Assembly: GCA_963726785.1 (NCBI GenBank) | Contig: CAVSDJ010000001.1 | Span: forward strand, 434,001 to 498,000 | Length of the DNA: 64,000 bases | Direction: 5' to 3' | Source of the DNA: DATEKX01 sp963726785 | GTDB taxonomy: Bacteria; Acidobacteriota; Blastocatellia; UBA7656 | Shown here: one piece after another, positions 55,084 to 63,967 of the stretch | Layout of the letters: every line of letters begins with the position of its first letter | Numbering within the stretch: the first letter of the stretch is position 1 | The notes under the pieces: generated by a model | Seen by the model: only the letters and a program-made list of their open reading frames with translations | What the model was told of the DNA's origin: nothing | Databases searched by the model: none | Made by a program: the position numbers and the translations under genes

Positions 55084-56430
55084 ATGAGACTCACGCGACT
55101 TCTAATAAAAAGCTTTCTAGCTGTGACAATCGCGGCTCAATTCTTTCTCTTTACAGTAGAGAGCGTACAAGGCCAGGACAACCCGCCTGCGCCGCCGAAA
55201 ATCATCCGCAAGTCGGGAGGCGTGCTGCAAGGCTCTGCCACCAACAGGGTCGAGCCTGTTTACCCTCCGCTTGCGAAGGCGGCGGAGGTGAGCGGCCCGG
55301 TCGTGGTCGAAGTTACTGTTGATGAAGATGGCGCGGTGATCTCCGCGCGAGCCCTATCAGGCCACCCGCTGTTGAAGGATTCGGCAGTTGCCGCAGCCCG
55401 CCAGTGGAGATTCACGCCTACAATGTTGAACGGCGTTCCCGTAAAAGTCATTGGCACAATAACGTTTAACTTCAATCTCGGCGTTCCGGGCGGAGTACCC
55501 GGTGGAGTGCCGGGCGGAGTGCCTGGTGGAGTGCCGGGTGAGGCCGTTGGCAGTGTGCCTGACAGGTCGCCTACGCGCGACAGGCAACAAGATAGAATGA
55601 TCCCAAGTTCTGCCGGGCTGCTCGTGATGCTTGAACAGTCCGGCTATCGTTATTCGAAAGTGAGCGAAGGCATCTGGGAGATAGAGGCAACGGGAAAGAA
55701 CGTCAAAGATTTCAAGATCAGAGTGACCATGGCCGAAGAGGTGGTGCTGCTGATTGTGAAGCTCGCTGATCGCAAAGATGTCTCTGTGAAGAATGAACTG
55801 CTCGTGAAACTGCTTGAATTGAATCATCGGTTTGATATGGCGCGAATCGCGCTCTCGGACGAAATGCTCTATTCACGCATTGACCTTCACGCCAGAGTTG
55901 TAGACGGCGCTGAGTTCAGTTACGCTGTCGAACAATTAGCCAGAGCGACAGATAATATTTATCCCGAACTGAAATCTTTCATAGCATCAGCGCAAACGTC
56001 GCCGGACGTAACACCCAGACCGGAGGCTGTGGTAAAGCCGCCTGTGCTGTCCGTTCCCAATCCCGAGCCATCTCAGCCTCCTCGGTCATTTGATGGAATC
56101 GGCAGCGGAACGAATGCGCCTCCCGCCACAGCCTCCTCGGTTGATTCCAGACCTGTGCCGCTGAACGCTCCAAAACCTAATTACACCAGAGAAGCTCGCC
56201 GTAACGGAGTACAGGGCGTTGTTCGTCTGCGCTTGCTCGTTGGCTCTGATGGGAAGATCAAACAAGTAAGGGTGACGCAGACATTACCGGACGGATTGGA
56301 ACAAGAAGCAATCAAAGCCGCGTATAAAATAAAGTTCAAACCCGCGATGAAGAACGGGCAACCGGTTAGCTATTGGGTGCCAGTGGATGTGGAATTCAAC
56401 CTGCGCGAAAACCCGAATCAGACAATCTAG
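55084..56430 (+). CDS. Secreted protein with two TonB C-terminal domains
   Basis: After a signal peptide (KSFLAVTIAAQFFLFTVE) comes a TonB-C domain (about 45-135; RVEPVYPPLAKAAEVSGPVV, RQWRFTPTMLNGVPV). Next are five tandem VPGG units, a middle domain of about 120 residues resembling YbjN/T3S-chaperone folds (LVMLEQSGYRYSKVSEGIWE), a Pro-rich linker, and a second TonB-C domain (about 355-445; APKPNYTREARRNGVQGVVR, KFKPAMKNGQPVSYW). No membrane anchor typical of TonB is seen after the signal peptide. The role is probably binding within the periplasm rather than classical energy transduction. Confidence 0.82.
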   Translation: MRLTRLLIKSFLAVTIAAQFFLFTVESVQGQDNPPAPPKIIRKSGGVLQGSATNRVEPVYPPLAKAAEVSGPVVVEVTVDEDGAVISARALSGHPLLKDSAVAAARQWRFTPTMLNGVPVKVIGTITFNFNLGVPGGVPGGVPGGVPGGVPGEAVGSVPDRSPTRDRQQDRMIPSSAGLLVMLEQSGYRYSKVSEGIWEIEATGKNVKDFKIRVTMAEEVVLLIVKLADRKDVSVKNELLVKLLELNHRFDMARIALSDEMLYSRIDLHARVVDGAEFSYAVEQLARATDNIYPELKSFIASAQTSPDVTPRPEAVVKPPVLSVPNPEPSQPPRSFDGIGSGTNAPPATASSVDSRPVPLNAPKPNYTREARRNGVQGVVRLRLLVGSDGKIKQVRVTQTLPDGLEQEAIKAAYKIKFKPAMKNGQPVSYWVPVDVEFNLRENPNQTI

Positions 56431-56469
56431 CTGATGAATCGTGACAGGCGCAGGCGGCTGCCATCGCAA

Positions 56470-57144
56470 TCATTTTTGCTCTCTCACCCATCGCGCGATT
56501 TCGTCCTGCGCGGCTTCGTAGACTTGCTCTTGCGAGACGGGCCATCTCTTCGCGACTGTGAATGAATGGTCGCCGCCTTCGACCGGGTAAAGCGATGCCT
56601 TTAGCTTTTTGACTATTGGCCGCAGTTCGTCAGGAGTCCCGAACGGGTCGCGCGCGCCTTGAACAAAAAGCATAGGCTTGCCGATTTTGGGCAGATGCTC
56701 GATGCGAAGCTTTTCGGGTTTGCCCGGCGGGTGCAGCGGGTAACCGAGAAAGACCAGCCCCGCAAGATTTTCTACGCCTCCGGCTGCGACCTGCGAAGCT
56801 ATGCGCCCGCCCATGGATTTTCCGCCTATCATAAACCGATTCTGTTTCAGTTTGCTGTCGGCTTTTACCATAGCTATTGCCGCGCGATAACAAGATTCCA
56901 GCTTATCGTTGCGGTCGGGCGCGCGGCGGCCTTGCTCTGTGTAGAGAAAATTGAACGTCACCACATCAATGCCTCGCGCCGCAAGCCCTTCGGCAAAGCT
57001 CACCATAAAATTACTCGTCTGGTCTGCGCCCGCTCCGTGTCCCAAAAGCAATGTGACACTGGCGCGCGTCTTCTTATTTGCCGGATAGACGAGCGCCGTC
57101 ACTGTGTCTTGCTCGGTGATTTTGACTCGCAACTTATCTTTCAT
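56470..57144 (-). CDS. Alpha/beta hydrolase, dienelactone-hydrolase-like
   Basis: This 224-residue cytoplasmic hydrolase has LLLGHGAGADQTSNFMVSFA near the start, the nucleophile elbow MIGGKSMGGRIASQ with intact Ser, an acidic residue in FVQGARDPFGTPDEL, and the catalytic His in EGGDHSFTVAKR. It resembles the KANL3/Tex30-type branch. Substrate unknown. It is convergent with the TonB-C gene. Confidence 0.87.
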   Translation of the reverse strand: MKDKLRVKITEQDTVTALVYPANKKTRASVTLLLGHGAGADQTSNFMVSFAEGLAARGIDVVTFNFLYTEQGRRAPDRNDKLESCYRAAIAMVKADSKLKQNRFMIGGKSMGGRIASQVAAGGVENLAGLVFLGYPLHPPGKPEKLRIEHLPKIGKPMLFVQGARDPFGTPDELRPIVKKLKASLYPVEGGDHSFTVAKRWPVSQEQVYEAAQDEIARWVREQK

Positions 57145-57240
57145 TTGCCTTCCTTTAAATCATCTTTCCGTAAGATCAACTTCGTTAATAAATTAAAGAA
57201 AAGCGCGAGAAAGCTTGGAAATACGAAGCCAAAAAGAAGC

Positions 57241-59109
57241 TCACTCAAGCGGGTTGCTCTTCTTCAAAAAAGCTAAAATCGGTTTGCTCAGTAAGTGAGC
57301 AATCACCTCAAACATGTGTTCATCTTCATTAGTAAAACCGGACTTTCGGCTATTGGAGTCCCGATGAGTTCGTAATACACCTATTACCTTTGTAAGATCT
57401 GAATTAAATACAGGGAAAGCCAGAAGTGAACGGCATTCCAATTCGATTTCTTCTGAAATACGCGACTGCCAGATCAGGTTCTGGTATAGCGTAGAAAGTT
57501 CGCTGGCATCTCGTACATTGCGGATTCGTAAAGGCTTGCCGGTTTCAGCAACGAAGCCTGTTAATCCTTCTTTTGCTTTTGGCAGATAGCCGGGGTGATG
57601 TCCTTTTACATGAATCTCTTCAGCGGTTGATGGACCTGGCACAAAGATCGCCCTCTCGTTGTATTCCAAGGGATAGAATAACGTGCAGTGATTACTCTGA
57701 AGAATAAATGGTATTTCTTGTACTGCTTGATCAATGGCTGCTTCGTTATGACCTTGCGAGCTTAAAAAGACTACCAGATTTATGAATCGCCTCATGCGGT
57801 ATTCATACGTCGCGCGCCGGAACACTTCTGATGCAATCCGACACAGAGCTTTCAACGTTTGCAAATCTTGAGATCTGCTCTCATTTTTCAATTCGATTGC
57901 TATAATAAAAATAGGGTCGCCTTGTAAAAGCACAGGCGCATACAAAACACTGTTGGAAGAAGCCGATATAGTGTCACCTTTTACAGCCTCATCCCACGAT
58001 TTGCCCCGAAGCAGATTGGGCGAAGGGTGATGCTTGCTCATCCAGAATTCGCATTTCTTGCCGCCCAACAATCCATTGGCCCATCGCTCAAGCGTCGCGC
58101 GTATATCTTCCTCATGTTTTTCCTGGGATTCGTCCGGTCGAATCCACAGAGATGTTTGGTACAAATCTGCTATGGCAAAGCCGAAATTCGAGTCGGGCGG
58201 CGTTCTGTAAATTTCCGCATGGCTTGCTGCTACTTCCGACCACTTTTCAAGCAGTTCTATTGTTGTCTCGTTATATGCATCGGGGAGATAGCTCTCTAAG
58301 TTAATAACTCCTATCGTCTCGCCGCGAAGTTTGATCGGATAGACAATTTCCGATTTAATGCCGTTGTCTGAAGGAATATAGTTTCCGTCCTTCAGCAAGT
58401 CTTTGAGATTTTCATATTTGCCTGTACGAAAAACCTTTCCGCACAGACCCTCATGAGGGGATAGCTCAAGAAAAACTTCCTTCTCGTGCCCAACCGTAAA
58501 ATATTCAAGCAGCCCGTCCCATCGCTTTACCGCGATATACCCTCGTACGCTTATTGTTTCGATGTAGCAATTATTAACGATGCTGGTCAGTTGTATACCT
58601 GCAGGCTGCTCTTTCGAGTGCCATTCAATGTTATGTATTTCCTGATCTATTTCATGGAGAAACTTTCTCAATATATCTCTTTCGGCTTTTTCATAGATTC
58701 GATTTTCCTGCATGCAATCAAAGAGGACTACGCCCGTGACTCTGCGGTTGTAATGAATGGGTCCGACGATTTCCGTATTCACCCGCGGGTCGGCTTCGGC
58801 ATAGTGTTTCTTTGACTCAGGGTCGGTGGGGTAGATGATAAGTTTATTGTTAATCGCCGCCCATCCGGTCAAGCCGGGGGTTTCAGAAGGCAGTACCTGT
58901 ACCTTGAGACCTTCATTGCGTATCCATAGCTTCTCCGGCGGTGGTTGTAAGGGAATGCTATTTTTCGATGACTTTATATCGCCGATGAATTGGATGAATG
59001 CTTGCCCCGGACCCAGGTGGCTATATATTTTTTTAAGTCGCTTTTCCAGCTTTTGCTCTAGCTCTTCAATTGCGTCTTTCGGAAGTGTAGAAAAAGTATC
59101 TTGATTCAT
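57241..59109 (-). CDS. Protein of four GAF-like domains, no output domain
   Basis: The 622 residues begin with a coiled-coil-prone stretch (AIEELEQKLEKRLKKIYSHL). They then appear to hold four GAF-like sensor domains in tandem, at about 45-165, 175-300 (LSPHEGLCGKVFRTGKYENL, IVYPIKLRGETIGVINLES), 330-445 and 455-615 (KAKEGLTGFVAETGKPLRIR, RSLLAFPVFNSDLTKVIGVL). No kinase, cyclase, DNA-binding or phosphodiesterase motif is visible, so it is a pure sensor or scaffold. Its ATG overlaps the stop of the synthetase-like gene (ATGA). It is the last gene of the cassette. Confidence 0.75.
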   Translation of the reverse strand: MNQDTFSTLPKDAIEELEQKLEKRLKKIYSHLGPGQAFIQFIGDIKSSKNSIPLQPPPEKLWIRNEGLKVQVLPSETPGLTGWAAINNKLIIYPTDPESKKHYAEADPRVNTEIVGPIHYNRRVTGVVLFDCMQENRIYEKAERDILRKFLHEIDQEIHNIEWHSKEQPAGIQLTSIVNNCYIETISVRGYIAVKRWDGLLEYFTVGHEKEVFLELSPHEGLCGKVFRTGKYENLKDLLKDGNYIPSDNGIKSEIVYPIKLRGETIGVINLESYLPDAYNETTIELLEKWSEVAASHAEIYRTPPDSNFGFAIADLYQTSLWIRPDESQEKHEEDIRATLERWANGLLGGKKCEFWMSKHHPSPNLLRGKSWDEAVKGDTISASSNSVLYAPVLLQGDPIFIIAIELKNESRSQDLQTLKALCRIASEVFRRATYEYRMRRFINLVVFLSSQGHNEAAIDQAVQEIPFILQSNHCTLFYPLEYNERAIFVPGPSTAEEIHVKGHHPGYLPKAKEGLTGFVAETGKPLRIRNVRDASELSTLYQNLIWQSRISEEIELECRSLLAFPVFNSDLTKVIGVLRTHRDSNSRKSGFTNEDEHMFEVIAHLLSKPILAFLKKSNPLE

Positions 59110-61064
59110 ACGCTCCTTTCAGTCAGGAACCTTCTGATCCGAAATGCGGCTTCGGAATCGCCCAGAATTGATAACAGTGAATTGATTTTTGCCGAAGACT
59201 CCGAGGCAGTCAGTATGTATCTCAAATCCCGAAATAGTTGTGAAAGCGCATCGTATCGCTCTTTCTTTTTAGAGCCGGTAAGTCTACGTATTTCCTCTTG
59301 TCTTCGGTCAATTTCGGCTCGAATCATTTCAGTGAATTTACTTTGAGGCTCTTCATGATTTTTTGCTTCTTTATTAGCTTGTCGTAGCATTTGCTTTGTC
59401 GCAGGGGAAATAGAACCTCTTTGCAAACCAGTTCTTTCCGCATACGGTCTTTTCAATGTGTTGAAAATTTGCGACCAGTTCTCGAATGCCGCGAGATTAT
59501 TTGCGATTCGATCCGCTAAGCCTTCATCAAAAATGTACCCTTTCTTCTTAAATTCTTCGGCCACTTGATTGAATTTACGCTTCAATCTCCAGAAAGGGAG
59601 TTTTTTCAAAATGACCTGTTCTGCGAACCAGATATACCGGAGATCACAGTGAATCGGATTTTGATTTCGCACCAAATCGTCTAAAGTGAAGCTCTGCGAA
59701 AAGAACTGTAATCCCGAATGGACCCCCAGATGACTGAATATAAGAGCAATGCTGGCTAAATGATCTTTCCAGGATTCATTCGGCGCTTGGGGCGGCAATA
59801 TTGTCGCGACCAGGTAGGCGACGATACTTTCAGGCAATACCTTGCATTCCTGCTCAAGGTGGTTGAGCGTGTATTTTTCAAGAAGGTAGCTTTCATTCTG
59901 TCTGCGCTTATGAAGCACCGTGTATTTAAGTGAATCGCTCTTTGAGTTATCATTCTGCGGCCCTTCGACTTCGCCATTATCGGTGACTACAGGCAAATGA
60001 ATATAAATTGGTAACGGTATTGAAACCTGAGGATCAATGCTGACTTCTTTGAACAGATGCTGTACCTCTGAATCGGATTTTAATTTCTGGCGCGCAACCT
60101 CCAGTGCGTAACGTATATGCGCCTGAACTTGAGTAAGATAGCGCTGCCTGTTATCCCTCAGAACGTACATCAGTTTGTTCCCGCCTGATAGCGAGCGAAT
60201 GTCATCAACCAAACCGGCATAACGATAGAACGCATTCCCATCACCGGCACGAAACAGTTTGATCTGTGCTTCATTTTTAGCCTGAGTGCTCGGGGGCGCG
60301 TGAGTAACTCTCGATCCTTCTCGCCAGTCATAGTAGACGCAATAGTATTGATTCAAAGGAATGCTTTTCAGTAATACAACGTCTTCATCATCGCGCTCCG
60401 TCATTTCAGCGATCTCAAGTATGTTCAAGATGCGTTTATATGTATCGTAGTTCTCACCCTGCTGAAACGTATCAGACACCTCATTCCAGTCCAGCCCAAG
60501 CCAGCGGAGTTCATCTTTTATCTTTTCAACCAGATGCATTCTGCTGCGTTGATGATCGGTATTATCTATCCTCAGGTAAAAGCGGGATTGAGTTCTATCT
60601 TTGAGGCTCAGCATATAGGTCGCAAGCGCAGTCCTCGCGTTGCCCAGATGTAATTGATTTGAGGGCGTGGGAGCGAAACGGGTATTAAAATGGCTGCCTG
60701 CAATGAGCTTGTTAAATACAGGATTATTCCCTTTCTTATAGCTATCCTTTACAACATTGGCGAATACCAGTTTATCCGGCCCATGCCATTCCACTAACAG
60801 CTCTAGTATTGTATTTATAGATGCCAATATCTTTTGCTCCGAACCGTCTCTGTTGTAAACAGGCAGCGCCATCTTCGAATCAGGAAACAGTATCGCTTGA
60901 ACGAGCAAGTCTCCATCCACGAGTACCCGTTGAATCACTCTTTGAGGGTCTTTGAACATCGGGTGTACTTTTTCAGGGCATGAAACCGATTTTTTCAGTT
61001 TCATCATTCGATAGTAGCTTGCAATGAACCTGTGGCTCGTTGGACTTCTGCAAGCCGTACTCAT
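59106..61064 (-). CDS. Glutamyl-tRNA-synthetase-like protein with extra N- and C-terminal domains
   Basis: The core (about residues 125-400) is class I GluRS-like: TRFAPTPSNQLHLGNARTAL with the HxGN signature at 139-142, FYLRIDNTDHQRSR, LRWLGLDWNEV, LMYVLRDNRQRYLTQ and a KLSKR-like LHKRRQ. It differs from true GluRS in a 125-residue N-terminal extension of unknown fold, altered signature residues, and a C-terminal half unlike the GluRS anticodon domain. A reaction cannot be assigned; tRNA or amino-acid adenylation is possible. Start uncertain: 61064 overlaps the SIR2-like gene by 92 nt, while ATGs at 61007, 61004 or 60959 are alternatives, the last just after that gene's stop. Confidence 0.72.
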   Translation of the reverse strand: MSTACRSPTSHRFIASYYRMMKLKKSVSCPEKVHPMFKDPQRVIQRVLVDGDLLVQAILFPDSKMALPVYNRDGSEQKILASINTILELLVEWHGPDKLVFANVVKDSYKKGNNPVFNKLIAGSHFNTRFAPTPSNQLHLGNARTALATYMLSLKDRTQSRFYLRIDNTDHQRSRMHLVEKIKDELRWLGLDWNEVSDTFQQGENYDTYKRILNILEIAEMTERDDEDVVLLKSIPLNQYYCVYYDWREGSRVTHAPPSTQAKNEAQIKLFRAGDGNAFYRYAGLVDDIRSLSGGNKLMYVLRDNRQRYLTQVQAHIRYALEVARQKLKSDSEVQHLFKEVSIDPQVSIPLPIYIHLPVVTDNGEVEGPQNDNSKSDSLKYTVLHKRRQNESYLLEKYTLNHLEQECKVLPESIVAYLVATILPPQAPNESWKDHLASIALIFSHLGVHSGLQFFSQSFTLDDLVRNQNPIHCDLRYIWFAEQVILKKLPFWRLKRKFNQVAEEFKKKGYIFDEGLADRIANNLAAFENWSQIFNTLKRPYAERTGLQRGSISPATKQMLRQANKEAKNHEEPQSKFTEMIRAEIDRRQEEIRRLTGSKKKERYDALSQLFRDLRYILTASESSAKINSLLSILGDSEAAFRIRRFLTERSV

Positions 61065-62385
61065 CAGCCGGGCAGCCTTTAGGAATGATTGCCATTACTG
61101 CGCGGCCCTCGCGCGCGAACAGAAGAAATTTTGGCTCTTGAATATTCTCTTGTTCGTTTGCGGGGATCGTATCGGTGCGAACCATGTCGGGACACCGCTC
61201 CTGAAGCAGCGATATAAAAGGAGCTATTTCATCAATGATTGAGTCTTCGGAACTCAGGTTCTCGGCACTGTTGACCGGCGTCGGCTCCGAACTGATCGGA
61301 TGATTATCCTCGGGCTGGCTTGATGGCTGAGATGCGGTGACAACAACCTTGTCTTGCACAGAAGCAGCTTCAGTTTCACGATTTTTTCCGTCGCGCTCAT
61401 TACGCAGTCTTTCAAGCAGCCTCGGGAATATCGTATCCGCATCAATTCCTTTGTAAAACTTAACTTTGTTTAACCCCACCCCTTCTTTCAGGCGGTCCAG
61501 AAGATTTTGGTAGCGACTATGAATCTCTGCTTCGGACGATTCATGAAATGTCCACAGTATGTCGGTTGGAGCTTCCGCATCGCGGATAGTACGCGTTAAT
61601 GCCTTTGTGAAAACATCGCCCCAACCTCCATACCCAATAACAACTACGGGCTGATTTCCTAAAATCTTAGCGAGCTGTATCTCCAGGTTTGGGCGTTCGC
61701 CTTCGAGCACTCCGCTTGTGTGTAAAGTATCGAGGCCGGACCAATCACCGTGTATATGAAGAATGCGGCAGGCATCATAATCCCTGGTTGGCCAGCTTAA
61801 TGGACCATCCCCGGGCATTACCCATGTCTCTGACACCCCACCTGCTAACCGTATGCTAATTTGTGCCAGAGGATCAAAGTTAGAGGTTATTAGTACTCTG
61901 CCAAAATCACTGTGGAATTCGGTGATTATCTCTCCCAGGCATTTCATTCCCGGACGAAGGTGCCAATTATGCAAATCTTTTTCGAGCAACGAGCAAATTT
62001 CTTTACATTCGTTTGGCTTTATGCGGGTTTCAGTGCTGAGACGATGAGCTTCATTCTGATAGGGGGCATTTGGCAATCGCGCCGCGAGGACAGCTTTGCG
62101 AATGATGCGACCTTCATCACCTGGCTTGCGCCGTCCGCTGAGATGTTTGAACGCAATCTGATAAGCATGATTTCGATTGTTATCTTTTTCTTCGTCAAGT
62201 TGTTTTAACAGGTATGGGTCAGTTGCTAATTCTTCTCGCACTAATTCAATTATTTCTTTTACATCCAAAACCCCCGGTTGGTTTTTAACCGGGCAAGTGA
62301 CGCCCGATCCGATTAAGAAGACAACCTCATCGCGTTCCTTGTAGCTGTACGCTAGCCGGTCTATAAGAAAATCTATCCGATTCAT
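60973..62385 (-). CDS. SIR2-like domain protein (predicted NADase)
   Basis: Residues 15-330 form a SIR2-like fold with all key motifs: VVFLIGSGVTCP (nucleotide loop, Gly26/Gly28), LITSNFDPLA (Asn169), ILHIHGDWSG (His212, catalytic base position) and VVVIGYGGWGDVF. The sirtuin zinc Cys are absent, as in NAD-degrading defence effectors rather than deacetylases. A Ser/Pro/Glu-rich linker (330-385) leads to a small C-terminal domain of about 85 residues of unknown type (FISLLQERCPDMVRTD, KFLLFAREGRAVMAIIPKG). It is the first gene of the three-gene cassette. Confidence 0.8.
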   Translation of the reverse strand: MNRIDFLIDRLAYSYKERDEVVFLIGSGVTCPVKNQPGVLDVKEIIELVREELATDPYLLKQLDEEKDNNRNHAYQIAFKHLSGRRKPGDEGRIIRKAVLAARLPNAPYQNEAHRLSTETRIKPNECKEICSLLEKDLHNWHLRPGMKCLGEIITEFHSDFGRVLITSNFDPLAQISIRLAGGVSETWVMPGDGPLSWPTRDYDACRILHIHGDWSGLDTLHTSGVLEGERPNLEIQLAKILGNQPVVVIGYGGWGDVFTKALTRTIRDAEAPTDILWTFHESSEAEIHSRYQNLLDRLKEGVGLNKVKFYKGIDADTIFPRLLERLRNERDGKNRETEAASVQDKVVVTASQPSSQPEDNHPISSEPTPVNSAENLSSEDSIIDEIAPFISLLQERCPDMVRTDTIPANEQENIQEPKFLLFAREGRAVMAIIPKGCPADEYGLQKSNEPQVHCKLLSNDETEKIGFMP

Positions 62386-62479
62386 CTACTATCCTTTGAT
62401 TCTTGAGAGGCCGGACAGCCTCGGAAATTTGGTTATAATGCTGTGAATGATATATGCCGGTGACCTTTACTACGGGCTC

Positions 62480-62508
62480 ATATTAGTATAAGAGCATTTC
62501 GTTATCAA
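62480..62508 (-). promoter_or_regulatory. Predicted promoter of the SIR2-like cassette
   Basis: On the minus strand TTGATA (62503-62508) and TAATAT (62480-62485) are separated by 17 nt, about 95 nt upstream of the SIR2-like start. The 361-base gap 62386-62746 is strikingly AT-rich and carries no gene that I can see. Confidence 0.45.
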
Positions 62509-62746
62509 GTTTGAATAATAAGAATAATAGTCTGAACATTTGATTGTTTTTTATTCCCTTATTTGATACGCCAGCGTTTTGTTAAATATAAGATTTATAA
62601 ATCTAAAGAGTATGCGCTAGCGCTTTGTCAAACCAATAATTGGTACTGTTCTTGTAACCCAAACCGTAACTGGACTCTATAAAGCCGGGCAATGTAGGCT
62701 AGGTGATGAGCCTGCAACAAAATTGAAATCGGAGTGAAAGAGACGT

Positions 62747-63868
62747 TTGAGCAAGGACGCGGCCTTTAAAGAATTCCATCGCGCGCTATTAAAAAATGCG
62801 CCTCTTGCGCCTATGACGACGCTCGGCATTGGTGGCCCCGCGCGCTACTTTGCCGAATGCGCGACCGGCGAAATGCTGTCAATGGGTGTTGAATGGGCGC
62901 GCGCGCAGAGGCTCCCGCTTTTCGTGTTGGGCGGCGGCAGCAACATAGTTGTTGCCGACAGCGGGTTTTCAGGGCTCGTCCTGCGTGTTGCGATTCGCGG
63001 CATAGAAACCAGCTTCGACGGCGATAACGTCACGCTCACTGCGGGCGCGGGCGAAGAGTGGGACAGGGTAGTTGCGATGTCTGCCGAATACGGATGGGCG
63101 GGGTTCGAATGCATGTCGGGAATTCCCGGTCACGTTGGGGCTACGCCGATTCAAAACGTCGGCGCGTATGGGCAGGAGACCAGCGAAACCATTCGATCAC
63201 TCGAAGCTCTCGATTTAGAGACAGGCGAGCTTATCGAGATGAGCGCATCGGAATGCGAGTTCGGCTATCGCGCGAGCCGCTTCAAGACGCGAAACCGCAA
63301 TCGCTTCATCATCACGCGAGTAACTTATAAACTGACGGCTTGTGGCAAACCATTCATTCGATACGCAGAGCTAGGGCATTACCTCGCCGATAACGGCGCA
63401 AGTGATCCCACTCCCGCGCAAGTGCGCGAAGCGGTCATCGCGATTCGGCGGCGCAAGGCTATGGTCATTGATTCGAGCGATGCGGACTCGCGCAGCGTCG
63501 GCTCGTTTTTCGTCAACCCTGTAGTCACGCGCGAAGAGTTCGAGCGGGTTAAAGAACTCTCAAATAGATTTACTCGCGACAAAGCAGAGATGCCTGCGTT
63601 TCCGGCTTCGGATGATCAAGTGAAGCTCTCAGCCGCATGGCTGATCGAGCGCGCAGGTTTTGCGCGCGGCTACCGGCACGGAAACGTGGGAACATCAACG
63701 AAGCACGCGCTCGCGATAATCAATCGCGGCGGCGGCACTGCGCGCGAGGTGATTGAGTTAAAAGATTTAATCCAATCTCGCGTAATGGATGCTTTCGGCA
63801 TCGCGCTCGCGCCTGAACCAATCTTCGTAGGATTCGAGCCTGGGAGCGCAGGCGTCCCGCCTGCATGA
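62747..63868 (+). CDS. murB: UDP-N-acetylenolpyruvoylglucosamine reductase
   Basis: MurB reduces the enolpyruvyl group to make UDP-MurNAc for peptidoglycan, with FAD and NADPH. The 373-residue protein has the FAD-binding stretch LFVLGGGSNIVVADSGFSGL, ECMSGIPGHVGATPIQNVGA, the type I loop GAYGQETSET, and the proton-donor Ser in SVGSFFVNPV. The start is probably TTG at 62747. The last residues (GSAGVPPA and stop) are encoded by the inverted repeat at 63841, so the natural C-terminus may have been replaced. Confidence 0.95.
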   Translation: MSKDAAFKEFHRALLKNAPLAPMTTLGIGGPARYFAECATGEMLSMGVEWARAQRLPLFVLGGGSNIVVADSGFSGLVLRVAIRGIETSFDGDNVTLTAGAGEEWDRVVAMSAEYGWAGFECMSGIPGHVGATPIQNVGAYGQETSETIRSLEALDLETGELIEMSASECEFGYRASRFKTRNRNRFIITRVTYKLTACGKPFIRYAELGHYLADNGASDPTPAQVREAVIAIRRRKAMVIDSSDADSRSVGSFFVNPVVTREEFERVKELSNRFTRDKAEMPAFPASDDQVKLSAAWLIERAGFARGYRHGNVGTSTKHALAIINRGGGTAREVIELKDLIQSRVMDAFGIALAPEPIFVGFEPGSAGVPPA

Positions 63869-63952
63869 TTTCACATAATAAACCTTCAAGGCTTTGCTAA
63901 AGTTTGAATGCCTCGCATTTGAAATCATGCAGGCGGGACGCCTGCGCTCCCA
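63841..63952. repeat. Perfect 32-bp inverted repeat supplying the murB stop codon
   Basis: The arms 63841-63872 and 63921-63952 are exact inverses (GGGAGCGCAGGCGTCCCGCC core), with a 48-nt loop. The left arm contains the murB stop codon at 63866-63868. Confidence 0.92.
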
Positions 63953-63967
63953 GCAAAGAGCGGTCAT

